DNA of 22,351 nt, from positions 1-22,351 of the forward strand of contig PJAB01000665.1 in the NCBI GenBank assembly GCA_002887195.1, given 5' to 3'. The notes below the pieces were generated by a model. It was not told where the DNA came from, made no database searches, and was given only the letters and a program-made list of their open reading frames with translations. A program made the translations under genes and the position numbers. Shown here one piece after another: positions 7,306 to 16,757 of this stretch (the stretch's first letter is position 1; each line of letters starts with the position of its first letter). Source of the DNA: Chrysochromulina parva (taxonomy: Eukaryota; Haptophyta; Prymnesiales; Chrysochromulinaceae).

Positions 7306-8922
7306 CTAAAATATCTTATTGGATGTGAATCGTTCCGGTTTACCACGTGGCGTGACGTGTCTGAGATCTCGTGCTGCGTCACTAAAGCGTATCTGTGGAG
7401 CCCACTCCGCCAGCGACGCCGAGGCCCCCCCAACGCCGCCGCTGAGGCGGCGTCCTTCCTGCGCGATCGCGCCGCCGCGGAGCTGCAGATCCGAGAGGCG
7501 TCGGAGCAGAGCGCGCATATATACATCAATCGCGCGCGGCGTGAGCACATCCTGCACGAAGCGGCCCGCCTCGGCGCCGATGCGCTCGGCCTCGGCGGCG
7601 TGCGACAACAGGCAGCGGCGCACGTGCGGCCAGTCGTGGCCATTGTACAGCGCGAGGTTGGGCGTGGGCACGAAGTGCACATACGGCCGGAGAAGTGGAT
7701 ACCAGAACTCGTACCAGTCGTTCTGGGGCATGACCACGACGGCGCCGCATGCAAGTAGCTGCTTGAGCTTATTGGAGTGGCCAGGCCAGGCCCCCGGTAG
7801 ATGCAGTAGGAAGCGCTCGGCGCACTGCTCGGCCATGGGCACGTGGCTCGGCGGCACGCGCGTGTACGGCGGGGTCATGTGAACATGCACGCCCGGAAGC
7901 CAGGGTGTGACCTCCTCAAACGTGGCGGCTTCCTCCGAGTAGTTGAGGAATTTGCGGTAGCCCGCGCCCCTGCCAAAGAAAGCGAGCAGGTCCCTGCGGA
8001 CGGCCCAAGGGTTTGCGCGCCGGCTCTCGAGCAACTGCCGCCGGCTCTCAACCCACGGAGGATTGCCACCATAGCTTTGCGAGAAGGTGTTTTCGGGCAT
8101 CGCCACCTCGTGATGCGCGCTACGCTGCTTGGCATGCACTAAGATGGGAGCGCTACGGGCGCACGCGGCGTCCTCGCCAGCGGCGGAGTGGCCGGGCGTC
8201 CTGCAAATGTCCCGGTCGCACAGCAGCGCTTCAAAGGGCGGCAGCGGCATCTCGGCATGTAGGCGCTTGATGCGACCTAGCGCCGCCGCCATCTTGCCTT
8301 GCTGCGGCCCTTGGACTGACATTTGGCCTCGCCGGATGCGCACACGCGTGCAGTGAGGGCAACACACGCTCGCGGCTCGCAGCATCTCTTTGCTCACGCC
8401 GGACGCGTTGAAGTGGCTGAGCTCGTGCTCGAGCACGGCGTCCATCGTGCTCAAGCCCGTCGGGAACCATTGCTCCGTGTGCCACCGCCTGATCTCACCA
8501 GGCCCAAAGCGTTGCCGCTCAGCTCCACTGAAGCGCATGTGCTTCACGCGCTCGAGCGCGGCGTCGAGCGATACCGCATGCGGCACGACTATGCTGTCGA
8601 TGCAAGCACGTAACGCGTCGCTCATCGATCCTGCGCGCAAGAGTCGTGTGCACACGTCGTGTTGGCAAATCTCGCAAGGAGTTGCGAGCTCCGTGTTGAC
8701 AGTGAGCAGGGTGCTGTACGCTGGTTGTGAAATAAACGTGTCCGGGTGGTTTCGAGACGGTTTGCAGATGCCAGCTTGGTGTGGGCGAGCGTGTGGGCGG
8801 CGACGCTGGCGATGGTTTCGCACCGAGGACGGCGACGGCGCGAAGGGAAAAAAGCGCCTTCTTTGTATGCCTCTGTGAAGAGCGCCTCTCTGCATGAAGA
8901 GTGCATGAAGACGCACGACCAC
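7306..8922 (-). CDS. GT90 / CAP10-type glycosyltransferase
   Basis: A single-exon minus-strand frame encodes 538 residues from the Met at 8922; M100 (8623-8625) is an alternative start. The GT90 family (CAP10, POGLUT/KDELC) transfers glucose or xylose to proteins or polysaccharides in the ER or Golgi. Family features seen are a segment around GVSKEML at 175-181, NPWAVRRDLLAFFGRG at 304-319 (the family's PWxxRxxxxFFRG-like block), and the 373-419 block containing LHLPGAW, KLKQLLACGAVVVM, EFWYPLLRPYVHFVP. Cysteines near 82, 85 and 91 and at 187, 188, 191, 235 and 240 fit a lumenal protein. No clear signal peptide or membrane anchor is visible at the N-terminus, so the 5' end may be incomplete or spliced. 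Substrate is unknown. It converges on the 6239 gene and diverges from the EF-hand gene. Confidence 0.83.
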   Translation of the reverse strand: MVVRLHALFMQRGALHRGIQRRRFFPFAPSPSSVRNHRQRRRPHARPHQAGICKPSRNHPDTFISQPAYSTLLTVNTELATPCEICQHDVCTRLLRAGSMSDALRACIDSIVVPHAVSLDAALERVKHMRFSGAERQRFGPGEIRRWHTEQWFPTGLSTMDAVLEHELSHFNASGVSKEMLRAASVCCPHCTRVRIRRGQMSVQGPQQGKMAAALGRIKRLHAEMPLPPFEALLCDRDICRTPGHSAAGEDAACARSAPILVHAKQRSAHHEVAMPENTFSQSYGGNPPWVESRRQLLESRRANPWAVRRDLLAFFGRGAGYRKFLNYSEEAATFEEVTPWLPGVHVHMTPPYTRVPPSHVPMAEQCAERFLLHLPGAWPGHSNKLKQLLACGAVVVMPQNDWYEFWYPLLRPYVHFVPTPNLALYNGHDWPHVRRCLLSHAAEAERIGAEAGRFVQDVLTPRAIDVYMRALLRRLSDLQLRGGAIAQEGRRLSGGVGGASASLAEWAPQIRFSDAARDLRHVTPRGKPERFTSNKIF

Positions 8923-9150
8923 GGAGACACAACGTGGAGGGCGCAGAATGAAGAGCGCCTACGCTCGCGGAAGATTGCATGCAATCTAAATTGAATACAA
9001 TTGAACTGAGGGGACTCAAGGAACAAGAGCCAGTGGTGCCTTCCTTGACTTGACTTGACTGTCGGTCAACAAAGCTGCTGTTGCGCCCCTGCAGACCCTG
9101 CAGCCCGTGCAGTGGGCCATCCTGCGTGTACGAGCTCTCTCTGCAGACGT
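8923..9150. promoter_or_regulatory. Divergent intergenic region
   Basis: These 228 bases lie between the starts of the glycosyltransferase (minus) and EF-hand (plus) genes and presumably carry both promoters and 5' UTRs. There is an AT-rich patch at 8977-9006 and a short TTGAC direct repeat at 9046-9059. No known factor site is recognisable. Confidence 0.4.
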
Positions 9151-11742
9151 ATGCCTCCTGCCGTGTACGTGCGCCCGCCGACTCCAGAATACGGATTTAC
9201 TAAGGGGCAGCGTTGGCAGATCGAGCGCAAGACCGCGTCGACTGTCAACATTGCCCGCGAAGCCTCGCTCGCCTTTCTGGAGGCGGACGCCAACAATGAT
9301 GGCAAGCTCACGTACGTCGAATTCAAAGACGCCATCGGTCGACTTCGGAGCCGCACTGGCTCGATTGATACGATCGACGCCAAGGATGAGCAGGCCTTTC
9401 GAGAACTCTTCGACTCGATCGATGGGAACAAAAACGGGTTCGTCGAGATGGATGAATACTTCCTGTGGACAATCGACATGTCCACGAAGCAGGGCTGCGG
9501 CCTTGAATCGCTGTTCAAGAAGTACGATACGACCGGCGAGGGGCTGCTCGACGCGAACGAGTTCGCGTTGGCTGTGGAGGATCTAGGATTCTCAGCCACG
9601 TTCGCGCACGACCTCTTCGTCGACCTGGACGACGACAACAGCGGGGCAGTCAGCTATTCCGAGATCACGCAAACGCTCAAGGCACGCGTGGGGGAGCTTG
9701 GCGCCGACTCCAAAAAGTTGCTCACCTCGTTAGCGTTCCACGACTCTCACGCTTGGAACGCCGCCCAGAAGGTGGACGTCAGGACGGGCCGTCGCGTATT
9801 GAAGGCATCTGCCCCGGCCGCTGATGGCCCTCCTTCCGACGACGTACTTCAGGCACTGAAGGCGACCCAGGCCTCAACTGCATCCGAGCTCAAGGGCCCA
9901 GACGCCGAGTCTCTGCGCAAGCAGCTGCAAGAGCTGCTTGCGGCGAATGCGATGCGCGACTCCGACCTGTACAATCTACTCACTATGCCCTTGGTTCGAG
10001 GCGACCCTTCGCAGCCACTCACGAAGAATACATTCGTCCGTGGCATACAGGAGCTGGGCTACAGCGGGGCGCCCGGCATGCTCGTCAACCTCTTCAAGCG
10101 CATTGACTCGGACAAGACGGGGATCATCGGATTTGCGGAGCTGCGCGAGTGGATGACCGGTAAGATGCGTCGCACGACCCGCGCCAGGGAGACCCACCTC
10201 CTCTATGGTCTCAAAGGCGTGACGCTCCGAGACATCAAATGGACGCCGAAGCGCCTGCGGCGTGAAATGGTGCGCATGTTGCAACGAGCTCAACTCGCAC
10301 CGATCGACATGGTTCGCGCGTGGGACCCGAACAACGACATGACCTTCTCCAAGCAAGAGTTCCTGGTCATGATGAAGAAGATCATCTACCTTTCGGGCCT
10401 AGCGGCCGAGGCGAGCGCCGCGACCGCCCTGTCGCAGCAGAAGGCGGAGCTCAAGGCGACTGCGGGGACGGACGGCGAAATCAAGTGGGGGCTGGCGAAG
10501 ATAGGTAAAACCGAGGGCCTTATCGACGGCAGCGCGAGCTTCAAACAACAGAAGGCTACCACCAGCATCGCCGCCGACTTCAACCCGGAGCTCTTCAAAA
10601 AGAATGCAGCCGAGACTGAAGCCGATCAACTGATGGTCGAGGAAATGAAACTGAGCTCCGTCGACAAACTAGCGCGCAATCTGGCGGCCACCAAGCTTCA
10701 GGCTTCGGCACGTGGGCGGAAAATCCGTAAGACCATGAGCCGCAAAGAGGGCGACCAGCTCTGGTACCAAAAGATCAAGCCGGCCGTCTTAAAGCTCTTT
10801 AAGGAGATTGCGGGCGACGACGGCGTGATGGATGTACAGGAGTTTGTGCGCTGGCTCAACGGGATCTGGAAGAGGGAGAAGAAGCGCCTCAAGCTCGGCG
10901 CCGCCGATGTGAGCTCCGATGAGGAGGATGAGGAGGTCGTGTTTGGAGATGACGGTGGGGTACAGGCGATGCGACAGACAAGAAGACCATCCACCGACCA
11001 GCTAGAGGAGAAGGCTGCGACTCCTGCGAAGAAGACTGCTGCACAGGAGACAGAGGAGGGGGCTGCTAAGGAGGCTGCGAAGCCCTTTGACCCGAACGCC
11101 CTCATGTCGAGCTACTTGCGTGCGCTTCAAGCCGCCAGCCTGACGGAAGCGCCTAAAGTGGGCAGTGGAGCGCCTAGGGTGAGCAGGGCAGCGTCGCCGG
11201 GTACCGCGATGCGTGACAAGGAAGAGACGGGCCGGCTGGCCCACGCGCGTCCTGTGAGGCATCTTCTTACGCCTCCAGCCGCGCATGGCAGTGCGTCAGC
11301 GGGCCCGCGCCAGGGCCCGCGCAGTGCTCCTATGCGGCCGCACACGGCGAGTGGGGGGCCAAGAAAAGATGCTCCGAAAGATGTGTTGATGAGCCACTGG
11401 CGAGATTTGCCATTGCCTTCCAGTGCCAAGGCTCGGTCCGGGCGGGCGCAGAGCGCTGCATCCTTCTCCAAGCAAGCCATGGGCGCTGCTGGGCAAGCTG
11501 CCCACCTGGAGGGGCAAGCTGCCAACCGGGAGGTCTTCGACCTCGGCGGAGCTCCTCAGCGACAGCGGAACAGCTTCGATGGCGCCGGCAGACGAGACGG
11601 GGCGCGGATCACTCTGACTCTCCCTGAGGTGAGCCCCCGGTTCTATGCGCTCCGCAGTTGCGTGTCCGGCCTGGAGGAGACGGTGCGGAGGGTGCAGGAT
11701 TCGCTCGATGTGATCAATGCGAACCGCAGCTCGGAGAGGTAA
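9151..11742 (+). CDS. Multi-EF-hand calcium-binding protein with IQ motif
   Basis: This is an intronless frame of 863 residues. The ATG at 9151 is the first in frame; upstream codons begin with TTG at 9055. Five canonical calcium loops are visible: D46-E57, D91-E102, D126-E137, D160-E171 and D319-E330, each with acidic or polar positions 1, 3, 5, a Gly at 6 and Glu at 12. Degenerate loops lie at D392-E403 (Met instead of Gly) and 553-564. An IQ-type calmodulin-binding helix lies around 511-530 (LAATKLQASARGRKIRK). The C-terminal third is Ala/Lys/Pro-rich and disordered and ends in a short predicted coiled coil near 825-860. The architecture suggests a large calcium sensor or scaffold, perhaps cytoskeletal or flagellar; that location is inference. 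No signal peptide or membrane span is seen. Confidence 0.9.
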   Translation: MPPAVYVRPPTPEYGFTKGQRWQIERKTASTVNIAREASLAFLEADANNDGKLTYVEFKDAIGRLRSRTGSIDTIDAKDEQAFRELFDSIDGNKNGFVEMDEYFLWTIDMSTKQGCGLESLFKKYDTTGEGLLDANEFALAVEDLGFSATFAHDLFVDLDDDNSGAVSYSEITQTLKARVGELGADSKKLLTSLAFHDSHAWNAAQKVDVRTGRRVLKASAPAADGPPSDDVLQALKATQASTASELKGPDAESLRKQLQELLAANAMRDSDLYNLLTMPLVRGDPSQPLTKNTFVRGIQELGYSGAPGMLVNLFKRIDSDKTGIIGFAELREWMTGKMRRTTRARETHLLYGLKGVTLRDIKWTPKRLRREMVRMLQRAQLAPIDMVRAWDPNNDMTFSKQEFLVMMKKIIYLSGLAAEASAATALSQQKAELKATAGTDGEIKWGLAKIGKTEGLIDGSASFKQQKATTSIAADFNPELFKKNAAETEADQLMVEEMKLSSVDKLARNLAATKLQASARGRKIRKTMSRKEGDQLWYQKIKPAVLKLFKEIAGDDGVMDVQEFVRWLNGIWKREKKRLKLGAADVSSDEEDEEVVFGDDGGVQAMRQTRRPSTDQLEEKAATPAKKTAAQETEEGAAKEAAKPFDPNALMSSYLRALQAASLTEAPKVGSGAPRVSRAASPGTAMRDKEETGRLAHARPVRHLLTPPAAHGSASAGPRQGPRSAPMRPHTASGGPRKDAPKDVLMSHWRDLPLPSSAKARSGRAQSAASFSKQAMGAAGQAAHLEGQAANREVFDLGGAPQRQRNSFDGAGRRDGARITLTLPEVSPRFYALRSCVSGLEETVRRVQDSLDVINANRSSER

Positions 11743-11958
11743 TGCACTCTGCGGACCTGCGCTGTCGGCTGGAACTTGGTGTGATTAACAGTGTGAACTT
11801 TGTGTCTTGACTTGGTGTGGCCTTCAACTGGGTGTGGTCTGCAGGGTTGAAAAAGCAGGCGCAATTACATCCCTCATCAAGGGGCGCCTCCCAACGCGGG
11901 GCATGCCCCCCGCGCTGTGTGGGGAAATGCAAAGGCCTCGTGAAAAAGAGGGACCGCG
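11743..11958. other. Intergenic region between co-directional genes
   Basis: These 216 bases hold the 3' UTR of the EF-hand gene and the promoter or 5' UTR of the esterase gene. A Gly/Thr-rich stretch with repeated TTGGTGTG-like words occupies 11774-11840. I see no RNA gene or clear regulatory element. Confidence 0.4.
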
Positions 11959-13437
11959 ATGCTCCAAGCGCTCGCTGCTGCGACACTGCTCCTGCAGCTC
12001 CTGCTCCTGCATGCTGCTCCTGCAGCTGAGTTGCATGATGGCCAACCGAACATTCTTATTGCCCTCGGCGGCTCTAACACGTTGGGTGCCAAGGATATGA
12101 ACGGTACTTTGCGTGGCTCGCACAAGAGCTTTGGCCAGCAGTTGTACGAGTCTTTGAAGCATGACGGCCTCATCGATTCGTTCAAAAACTTTGGGATCGG
12201 CGCCATGGGACCCATGCTTGCAGGCTCATGCACCAACACATTCGTACCGGCCGGCACCGCCATTGCAACAGTTGAATATCTGCCAAACATCGGATACACG
12301 AACGACGATGCTGGAGAGCTCGCTGCGATCAAGCAGATACTGCTTTCCGTGTTAGCTCGTGGGGGAAAGCCCGCGCTGGTCAACATTCTGCCAGGTGCGT
12401 CCATGGAGCGCTTTGCCCATTGTGTCGAGGGCAGGGTTGGCTGTACAACTCGCGCTCACGTAGAGAGGTTGCATACCTCGCTGCTCGAGATGGCGGCGCA
12501 CCTTGGAGTGCCCAGCGTCACCATGGACTATGAGAGCAATGCAACTGTGTTTAGCTGGGACAAGATGCACCTCAACCAGCTGGGTCACGATGAGGTGCAC
12601 GCGCAGCTACTCAGCCTCTATAAGGATGCCTCACGCTGGCCTTCCCAACGGTCTTCCAACTCGAGGGATGAGCCTGCTGAGGAGCTGCCGGTCAGGTGCT
12701 ACCTCGGTGATCAGCTCGCAGACCTCGTGAGCCACAGCACCGGATTCGCGAAGGTCAACTTTGGCGGCGGTCGCGCCGACAAGGTGGGGTGGGAGGCTCG
12801 GAATGCAAGCGCCTCGCTGACCCTCTGCACGCGCTTTCCGCGTGACGCATCTCCGCCGCCGCCGCCACCGCCGTCTGCTCCGCCGACGCAGTCGTCTGCG
12901 TCTAGGCCAGCTGCCAAGCTGCTCTCAGCAAGCCGCAAGCCGCCGGGGCATGCCTATGCCATGGCCGTCGGGCTACAGATGTCACACGATCTGAACCCAC
13001 CCCTCTTCGGACACGCGAGGATTCGTTGCGCAGGTGCATGCAGGTGCAACTGCTTTTATTCACACCACGGCGCGTTCAATGCAAGCTGCATCTTTGATGG
13101 GCTGATCCGAACACGGATCTCCATCACCGCCTTCGCACGCCTCGCCGTTGAGCGCGTGCCTCCAACGACCCGTGCCGCACCGGACGAGCCGGGCTCGCCT
13201 ATGTCGAGCTGTCCCGACGACGACCAGTGCGCAGTGATCATCTCGAACAGCGACGATGAGGCGGTGCGTCATCGAGTGCTCGTGCGCGCGTTGATCATAG
13301 GCCTGGGGGGCGGCCACTACTCGACGAAATTCCTGAACACGTATCACTTAGATGTGTCAGGCCTCACCTTCAGCAGACGACAGCTTTCTGCGAAGCCCCC
13401 CGCGTCTCAGAGGTCAGAGCCACACACTCTAGCGTAG
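11959..13437 (+). CDS. Secreted SGNH/GDSL-like hydrolase
   Basis: A single-exon frame of 492 residues has a clear signal peptide: a Leu/Ala-rich hydrophobic stretch at 1-23 with likely cleavage near AAPAA/ELHDG. SGNH enzymes are esterases, lipases or carbohydrate deacetylases. Block I is GGSNTLGA with candidate nucleophile S39 and Gly in place of the usual Asp before Ser. Block II is NFGIGAMG at 77-84, block III is near PNIGYTND (109-116), and block V is DKMH, giving D201 and H204 of the triad. After residue ~240 come a Cys-containing segment, a short polyproline linker (~297-305), and a second Cys-rich globular part with several N-glycosylation sequons across the protein. This fits an exported or secretory-pathway enzyme. 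Substrate is unknown; the C-terminal half may bind a glycan or cell-wall polymer, but this is inference. Confidence 0.82.
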   Translation: MLQALAAATLLLQLLLLHAAPAAELHDGQPNILIALGGSNTLGAKDMNGTLRGSHKSFGQQLYESLKHDGLIDSFKNFGIGAMGPMLAGSCTNTFVPAGTAIATVEYLPNIGYTNDDAGELAAIKQILLSVLARGGKPALVNILPGASMERFAHCVEGRVGCTTRAHVERLHTSLLEMAAHLGVPSVTMDYESNATVFSWDKMHLNQLGHDEVHAQLLSLYKDASRWPSQRSSNSRDEPAEELPVRCYLGDQLADLVSHSTGFAKVNFGGGRADKVGWEARNASASLTLCTRFPRDASPPPPPPPSAPPTQSSASRPAAKLLSASRKPPGHAYAMAVGLQMSHDLNPPLFGHARIRCAGACRCNCFYSHHGAFNASCIFDGLIRTRISITAFARLAVERVPPTTRAAPDEPGSPMSSCPDDDQCAVIISNSDDEAVRHRVLVRALIIGLGGGHYSTKFLNTYHLDVSGLTFSRRQLSAKPPASQRSEPHTLA

Positions 13438-13966
13438 GACTGGTGCGGTAGTACTCAGGGTACCACAGGATTGAATTTGGGGCGGGGGGCACACAATATC
13501 CATGTCGTGAATGCTGCATGCGTGAATGGGATGTGTGTCGGTTTAAAGGTGATATCTGATGTGTTTTATCTGCGGACTGCGCAGGTTCGAAGGCATCGAA
13601 TCCGCGCACATCCACATGTCTGCCGTCGGGCCGGGTCTGGGATGGGGGGTCCGGATCCTTGTGATCCCCGCCGGTGCGTTAGTCCACCGTCGACCGTGCG
13701 ACGTAGAGGCTGGTCGGTACGCATTCGCGTGAACGTTAACACGGCACACGCGACCGGACCGGTGCTACGCGCGGCGCGCATGTATGCACGCGATACGGCA
13801 CTGTTCCTGCCCGGCGCTCAGAATACACACGCACCTGCGTGTCGATCCGGGTGGGAAGCAAGTTTTTGTGTGTGGGAGCGCGGGGGGACCCGACGAAACC
13901 GACTGACGGACTCGTGTGCAGCCTTCGCTTTCTCCATTTTAGGGAAGTGCGCCTAACTTACGAAAG
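13438..13966. other. Intergenic region, no supported gene
   Basis: These 529 bases lie between two plus-strand genes. Near the end, a pyrimidine-rich tract followed by AG (13922-13942) looks like a 3' splice site, so the next gene may have a 5'-UTR intron. A plus-strand reading frame here (13471-13956) is basic and featureless, and I do not call it. No tRNA cloverleaf could be assembled. Confidence 0.45.
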
Positions 13967-15469
13967 ATGGCAATGAACGTGGCCAACGCCCAATATGCGT
14001 CGGCGGCGCGGTACGTCTCCCGCCTCCGCGTCCGCCTCGAGCAGCGGCGGCGAACCGCACATTCACAAATGAAGGCAAAAGGCACCAAAATGGCGCGTGG
14101 CGAGCGCGTGTCCGCATCAGACCTAGATGAGCTGGAGCTGGCTTGCAATGAGCGTCTCGAGGATGAAGATGTGGATCCTAGCGCACAACCCCGTCTTCCG
14201 CGTGCTAAATTGACGGAGATCATGGGCCTCGCACTCATGTCCTCACTGGCATTCATGTCTGCACTCATGCTGGTTGGCGTGATCGTGGTTGGCGCACTCG
14301 AGCTGAGCCGGGCTCCAGCACGGCTGGAAACCAACACTGCCCTGAATCAATCTGTAGCGCTTCCATCAGTGGCTGAGAACGCCGCCTCTGGGACGCAGTT
14401 GCCACCCGAGCCAAAGCCTCCGCAGCCATCTTGGTCACCACCACCACCACCACCACCACCATCACCACCACCACCACCACCACCACCACCACCACCACAT
14501 GAGGTTCTCAACCTCGGATCCGATTGCTGGGGGCCCTGCCATTCCCGGGGTGGCGCTTGCACAGGCCACTGCGGATTGAGTGGTGCGTGCTGCCGCCATG
14601 GGCCAGAATGGGAAGACGTGCCCGAGTGCGGCTTTGGCACAAAGGGCTGCCGCGAAAAGCACTGCTGCGTCGCGGCGGCCTCGGCGCCACCGCCGTTGCC
14701 ATTGTTGCCGCCCTTGCCGCCCGCAATGCCAACGTCGCCGTCCGCATCGCCGCTCAGGCTCGCGGAGCACGTGTCGGCGATCAATCGTCGATTCCGGCGC
14801 AGTCCGCACGACATCCAATGGGCCTTCGACGGGAGCCTCGCCGATGCCGCTGTACTGGTCCACATTTTCGACCGGTGGGAGTACCATGACAACGATGGTT
14901 ACCAGTACTGGCGCGCCGATTTGGCCCACAGACCGCAGTTGAGCTGCTCGCTCATCTATGCCGAGCAGCGCCCGGCGATCAGCCCGAATATACCTATCCC
15001 TGTGTATGGAAATGGCGTGGGCTCCAACGGCGTCGTCTTACGCCCTGGCCGCACGACGCGCATTGCGTGTGGCACCGGATGGGACTCTGGTGGCGGGGCG
15101 TGCAGGCAGCGCTGCCCGTCCATTGCGGCGACCGGGGGCGACCCGAGCCACTACGACCCGCAGAGAGACGGGCGGGATGGTTGCAGCTGGGGCCCACGGG
15201 ATTTTGGCGTCTACCTGAAGCGAGCCAATCGTTGGCAGACGACGGTGCAAGCACGTGGACGAAACACGGATTACAACGAAGTCGTCGTAGAGGGCGACCA
15301 TTGGAACGCGCACTTGCCGTTGACCATTGAAGCATTCTTTGGCGACTCTCTTGCACGCACGACGCGCGACCAGTTCCTGACACGGTACAACCTCAATGCC
15401 GTCGACGTGCCCCTTCTCAGCTTCGACGTGTATAATTGGGAGCATCCGTTCGCACAAGTTAGAGACTGA
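13967..15469 (+). CDS. Type II membrane protein with polyproline stalk and ten-Cys module
   Basis: A single-exon frame of 500 residues starts at the ATG at 13967. The N-terminal ~82 residues are basic then acidic and predicted cytoplasmic. A hydrophobic segment at ~85-112 should span the membrane, leaving the rest lumenal or extracellular. A Pro-rich stalk at ~146-177 is followed by a compact cysteine module with C187, C191, C198, C202, C208, C209, C221, C228, C233 and C234. A second Pro-rich linker (~241-262) leads to a ~230-residue domain with conserved-looking features such as FDRWEYHDNDGYQYW, CSWGPRDFGVYLKRA, YNEVVVEGDHW and a C-terminal DVPLLSFDVYNWEHPF. From memory, similar arrangements are common in predicted proteins of haptophyte algae, but I cannot name a function. 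A surface or Golgi role is likely from topology. Confidence 0.8.
   Translation: MAMNVANAQYASAARYVSRLRVRLEQRRRTAHSQMKAKGTKMARGERVSASDLDELELACNERLEDEDVDPSAQPRLPRAKLTEIMGLALMSSLAFMSALMLVGVIVVGALELSRAPARLETNTALNQSVALPSVAENAASGTQLPPEPKPPQPSWSPPPPPPPPSPPPPPPPPPPPHEVLNLGSDCWGPCHSRGGACTGHCGLSGACCRHGPEWEDVPECGFGTKGCREKHCCVAAASAPPPLPLLPPLPPAMPTSPSASPLRLAEHVSAINRRFRRSPHDIQWAFDGSLADAAVLVHIFDRWEYHDNDGYQYWRADLAHRPQLSCSLIYAEQRPAISPNIPIPVYGNGVGSNGVVLRPGRTTRIACGTGWDSGGGACRQRCPSIAATGGDPSHYDPQRDGRDGCSWGPRDFGVYLKRANRWQTTVQARGRNTDYNEVVVEGDHWNAHLPLTIEAFFGDSLARTTRDQFLTRYNLNAVDVPLLSFDVYNWEHPFAQVRD
14438..14497 (+). repeat. (CCA)n microsatellite encoding polyproline
   Basis: A nearly pure CCA tract with one TCA interruption encodes the polyproline stalk of the membrane protein. 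Its length is likely polymorphic. Confidence 0.92.
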
Positions 15470-15512
15470 ACTGGCGCTATGGTGCGTTCCAGGCGTTGGA
15501 GTGCGTACAGCG

Positions 15513-15531
15513 GGTTTTGTTACGAAAAACC
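15513..15531 (+). other. Short inverted repeat in the 3' flank
   Basis: GGTTTT and AAAACC flank a seven-base loop, 43 bases after the stop of the membrane-protein gene. It could form a small hairpin in the 3' UTR. Significance is uncertain. Confidence 0.3.
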
Positions 15532-15607
15532 GCTCAGGGTATTCACACTCCTTCTGTAGAATCGTCCTCTTGCGCCAACGCCGGCCGCGCGAGTGAGCGC
15601 TCCGGTG

Positions 15608-16701
15608 ATGGCGTCGAGCGACCCCCCGGGCGGCGCCGACCCTCGAACGCTGGATTACCTCGACCGCCTCGCAGAGCGTAACCGCGCCATGAAGACGCGC
15701 CAGAGCGTCGAAGAGCAGAGGCGGGAGCAGCGGCTCAAGAGTCTCGAGGCTGGCTTCGACACGTGCTTCTCCGGAGCGAACACCGACCGCGTCGCCAAGA
15801 AGGCCGAGCAGGGCCGACAGAGGCAGAACCCGCTGCAGCTGCTCCACAAGAAGCAGCAGCAGCGCCAGTCGGCGCTTCAGAAGCCAGAACCGCAGCAGCA
15901 GCAGCAGCAGCCGCCATGGCGGCCAGGTGGCAACAACGATGGTGGCGCGAGGCGCGGCTGGCAGCAGAACACGGTGGTGCTGGCGGGGCAGGGTGGTGAG
16001 CAGCTCAAGGTGCGCCCTAAGCGCTCGCCTGCACTCCCAGCCGCGGACGCGGCCCTCGGTGACGACAGCGAGCTAGCCCAGGTCGCGGCAGCAGTGCGGG
16101 CAGCAGTGGCGGCAGCAGCGGCAGGCCCGTCAACGATGAGCGCGGAGCAGAGAGAGGCGGCCGCTCTTGACACGGCGGCGGAGAGGTACGAGCAGTATCG
16201 CAGCGACGACGGAGGTAGCGGCGATGGCGAGGACGAGGACGAGGACAAGGACGAGGACGAGGACGAGGCCGCCGCCGCCGCCGCCGCCGTACCGCAGTCG
16301 CCCAGGACGGCGTGTGTGCCCACGGTGGCGTGTGTGCCTGCGCCTGCGCTGCCCTCGGCGCTGCCATCGATGCCCTCGGAGCCGGGCGAGTACGAGGACG
16401 ATTTCGAGCCCGACGAGGGTGGAGGCTCGCTACGCGCCACACTACGCCGGCTGCGCGCGTCGATGCGTGAGGCTGAGCGCCATGCTGAGCGCGAGGCGGA
16501 GTCCAAGCTCGAGACGGCGCGCCGTGCTCAGCAGACCTTGCTGGCCGAGCGAGAGCGAACCGCGGCCGCGGCCGCCAGCGCCGCGGCCGCGGCCGCAAGC
16601 GCCGCAGCGAGCGCTGCCGCAAGGGCTGCAGCAATGCGCTTGCCGCCCTCGGCCGTGGCGGTGCTCGACGTTGAGGAGGTCGACGAGGAGCTTGAGGAGG
16701 A

Positions 16702-16757
<56 letters not shown>

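Noticed and set aside
6907..7758. Plus-strand 283-codon frame across the 11-bp repeat and the GT90 gene
   Set aside because: It overlaps the GT90 coding region in antisense and has no domain-like sequence. The start lies in a tandem repeat.
11868..11886. CATCCCTCATCAAG upstream of the esterase gene, resembling the introner 3' end
   Set aside because: The sequence reads CAAG instead of CAG, has no CTGATTGCC core or matching donor nearby, and lies in a probable UTR.
13571..13610. Possible tRNA T-arm (GGTTCGA) with inverted repeat
   Set aside because: No complete cloverleaf, acceptor stem or anticodon arm could be assembled around it.
13471..13956. Plus-strand 161-codon frame in the 529-bp intergenic gap
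   Set aside because: Arg-rich with no recognisable features or conserved-looking core. The pyrimidine tract at its end suits a UTR intron better.
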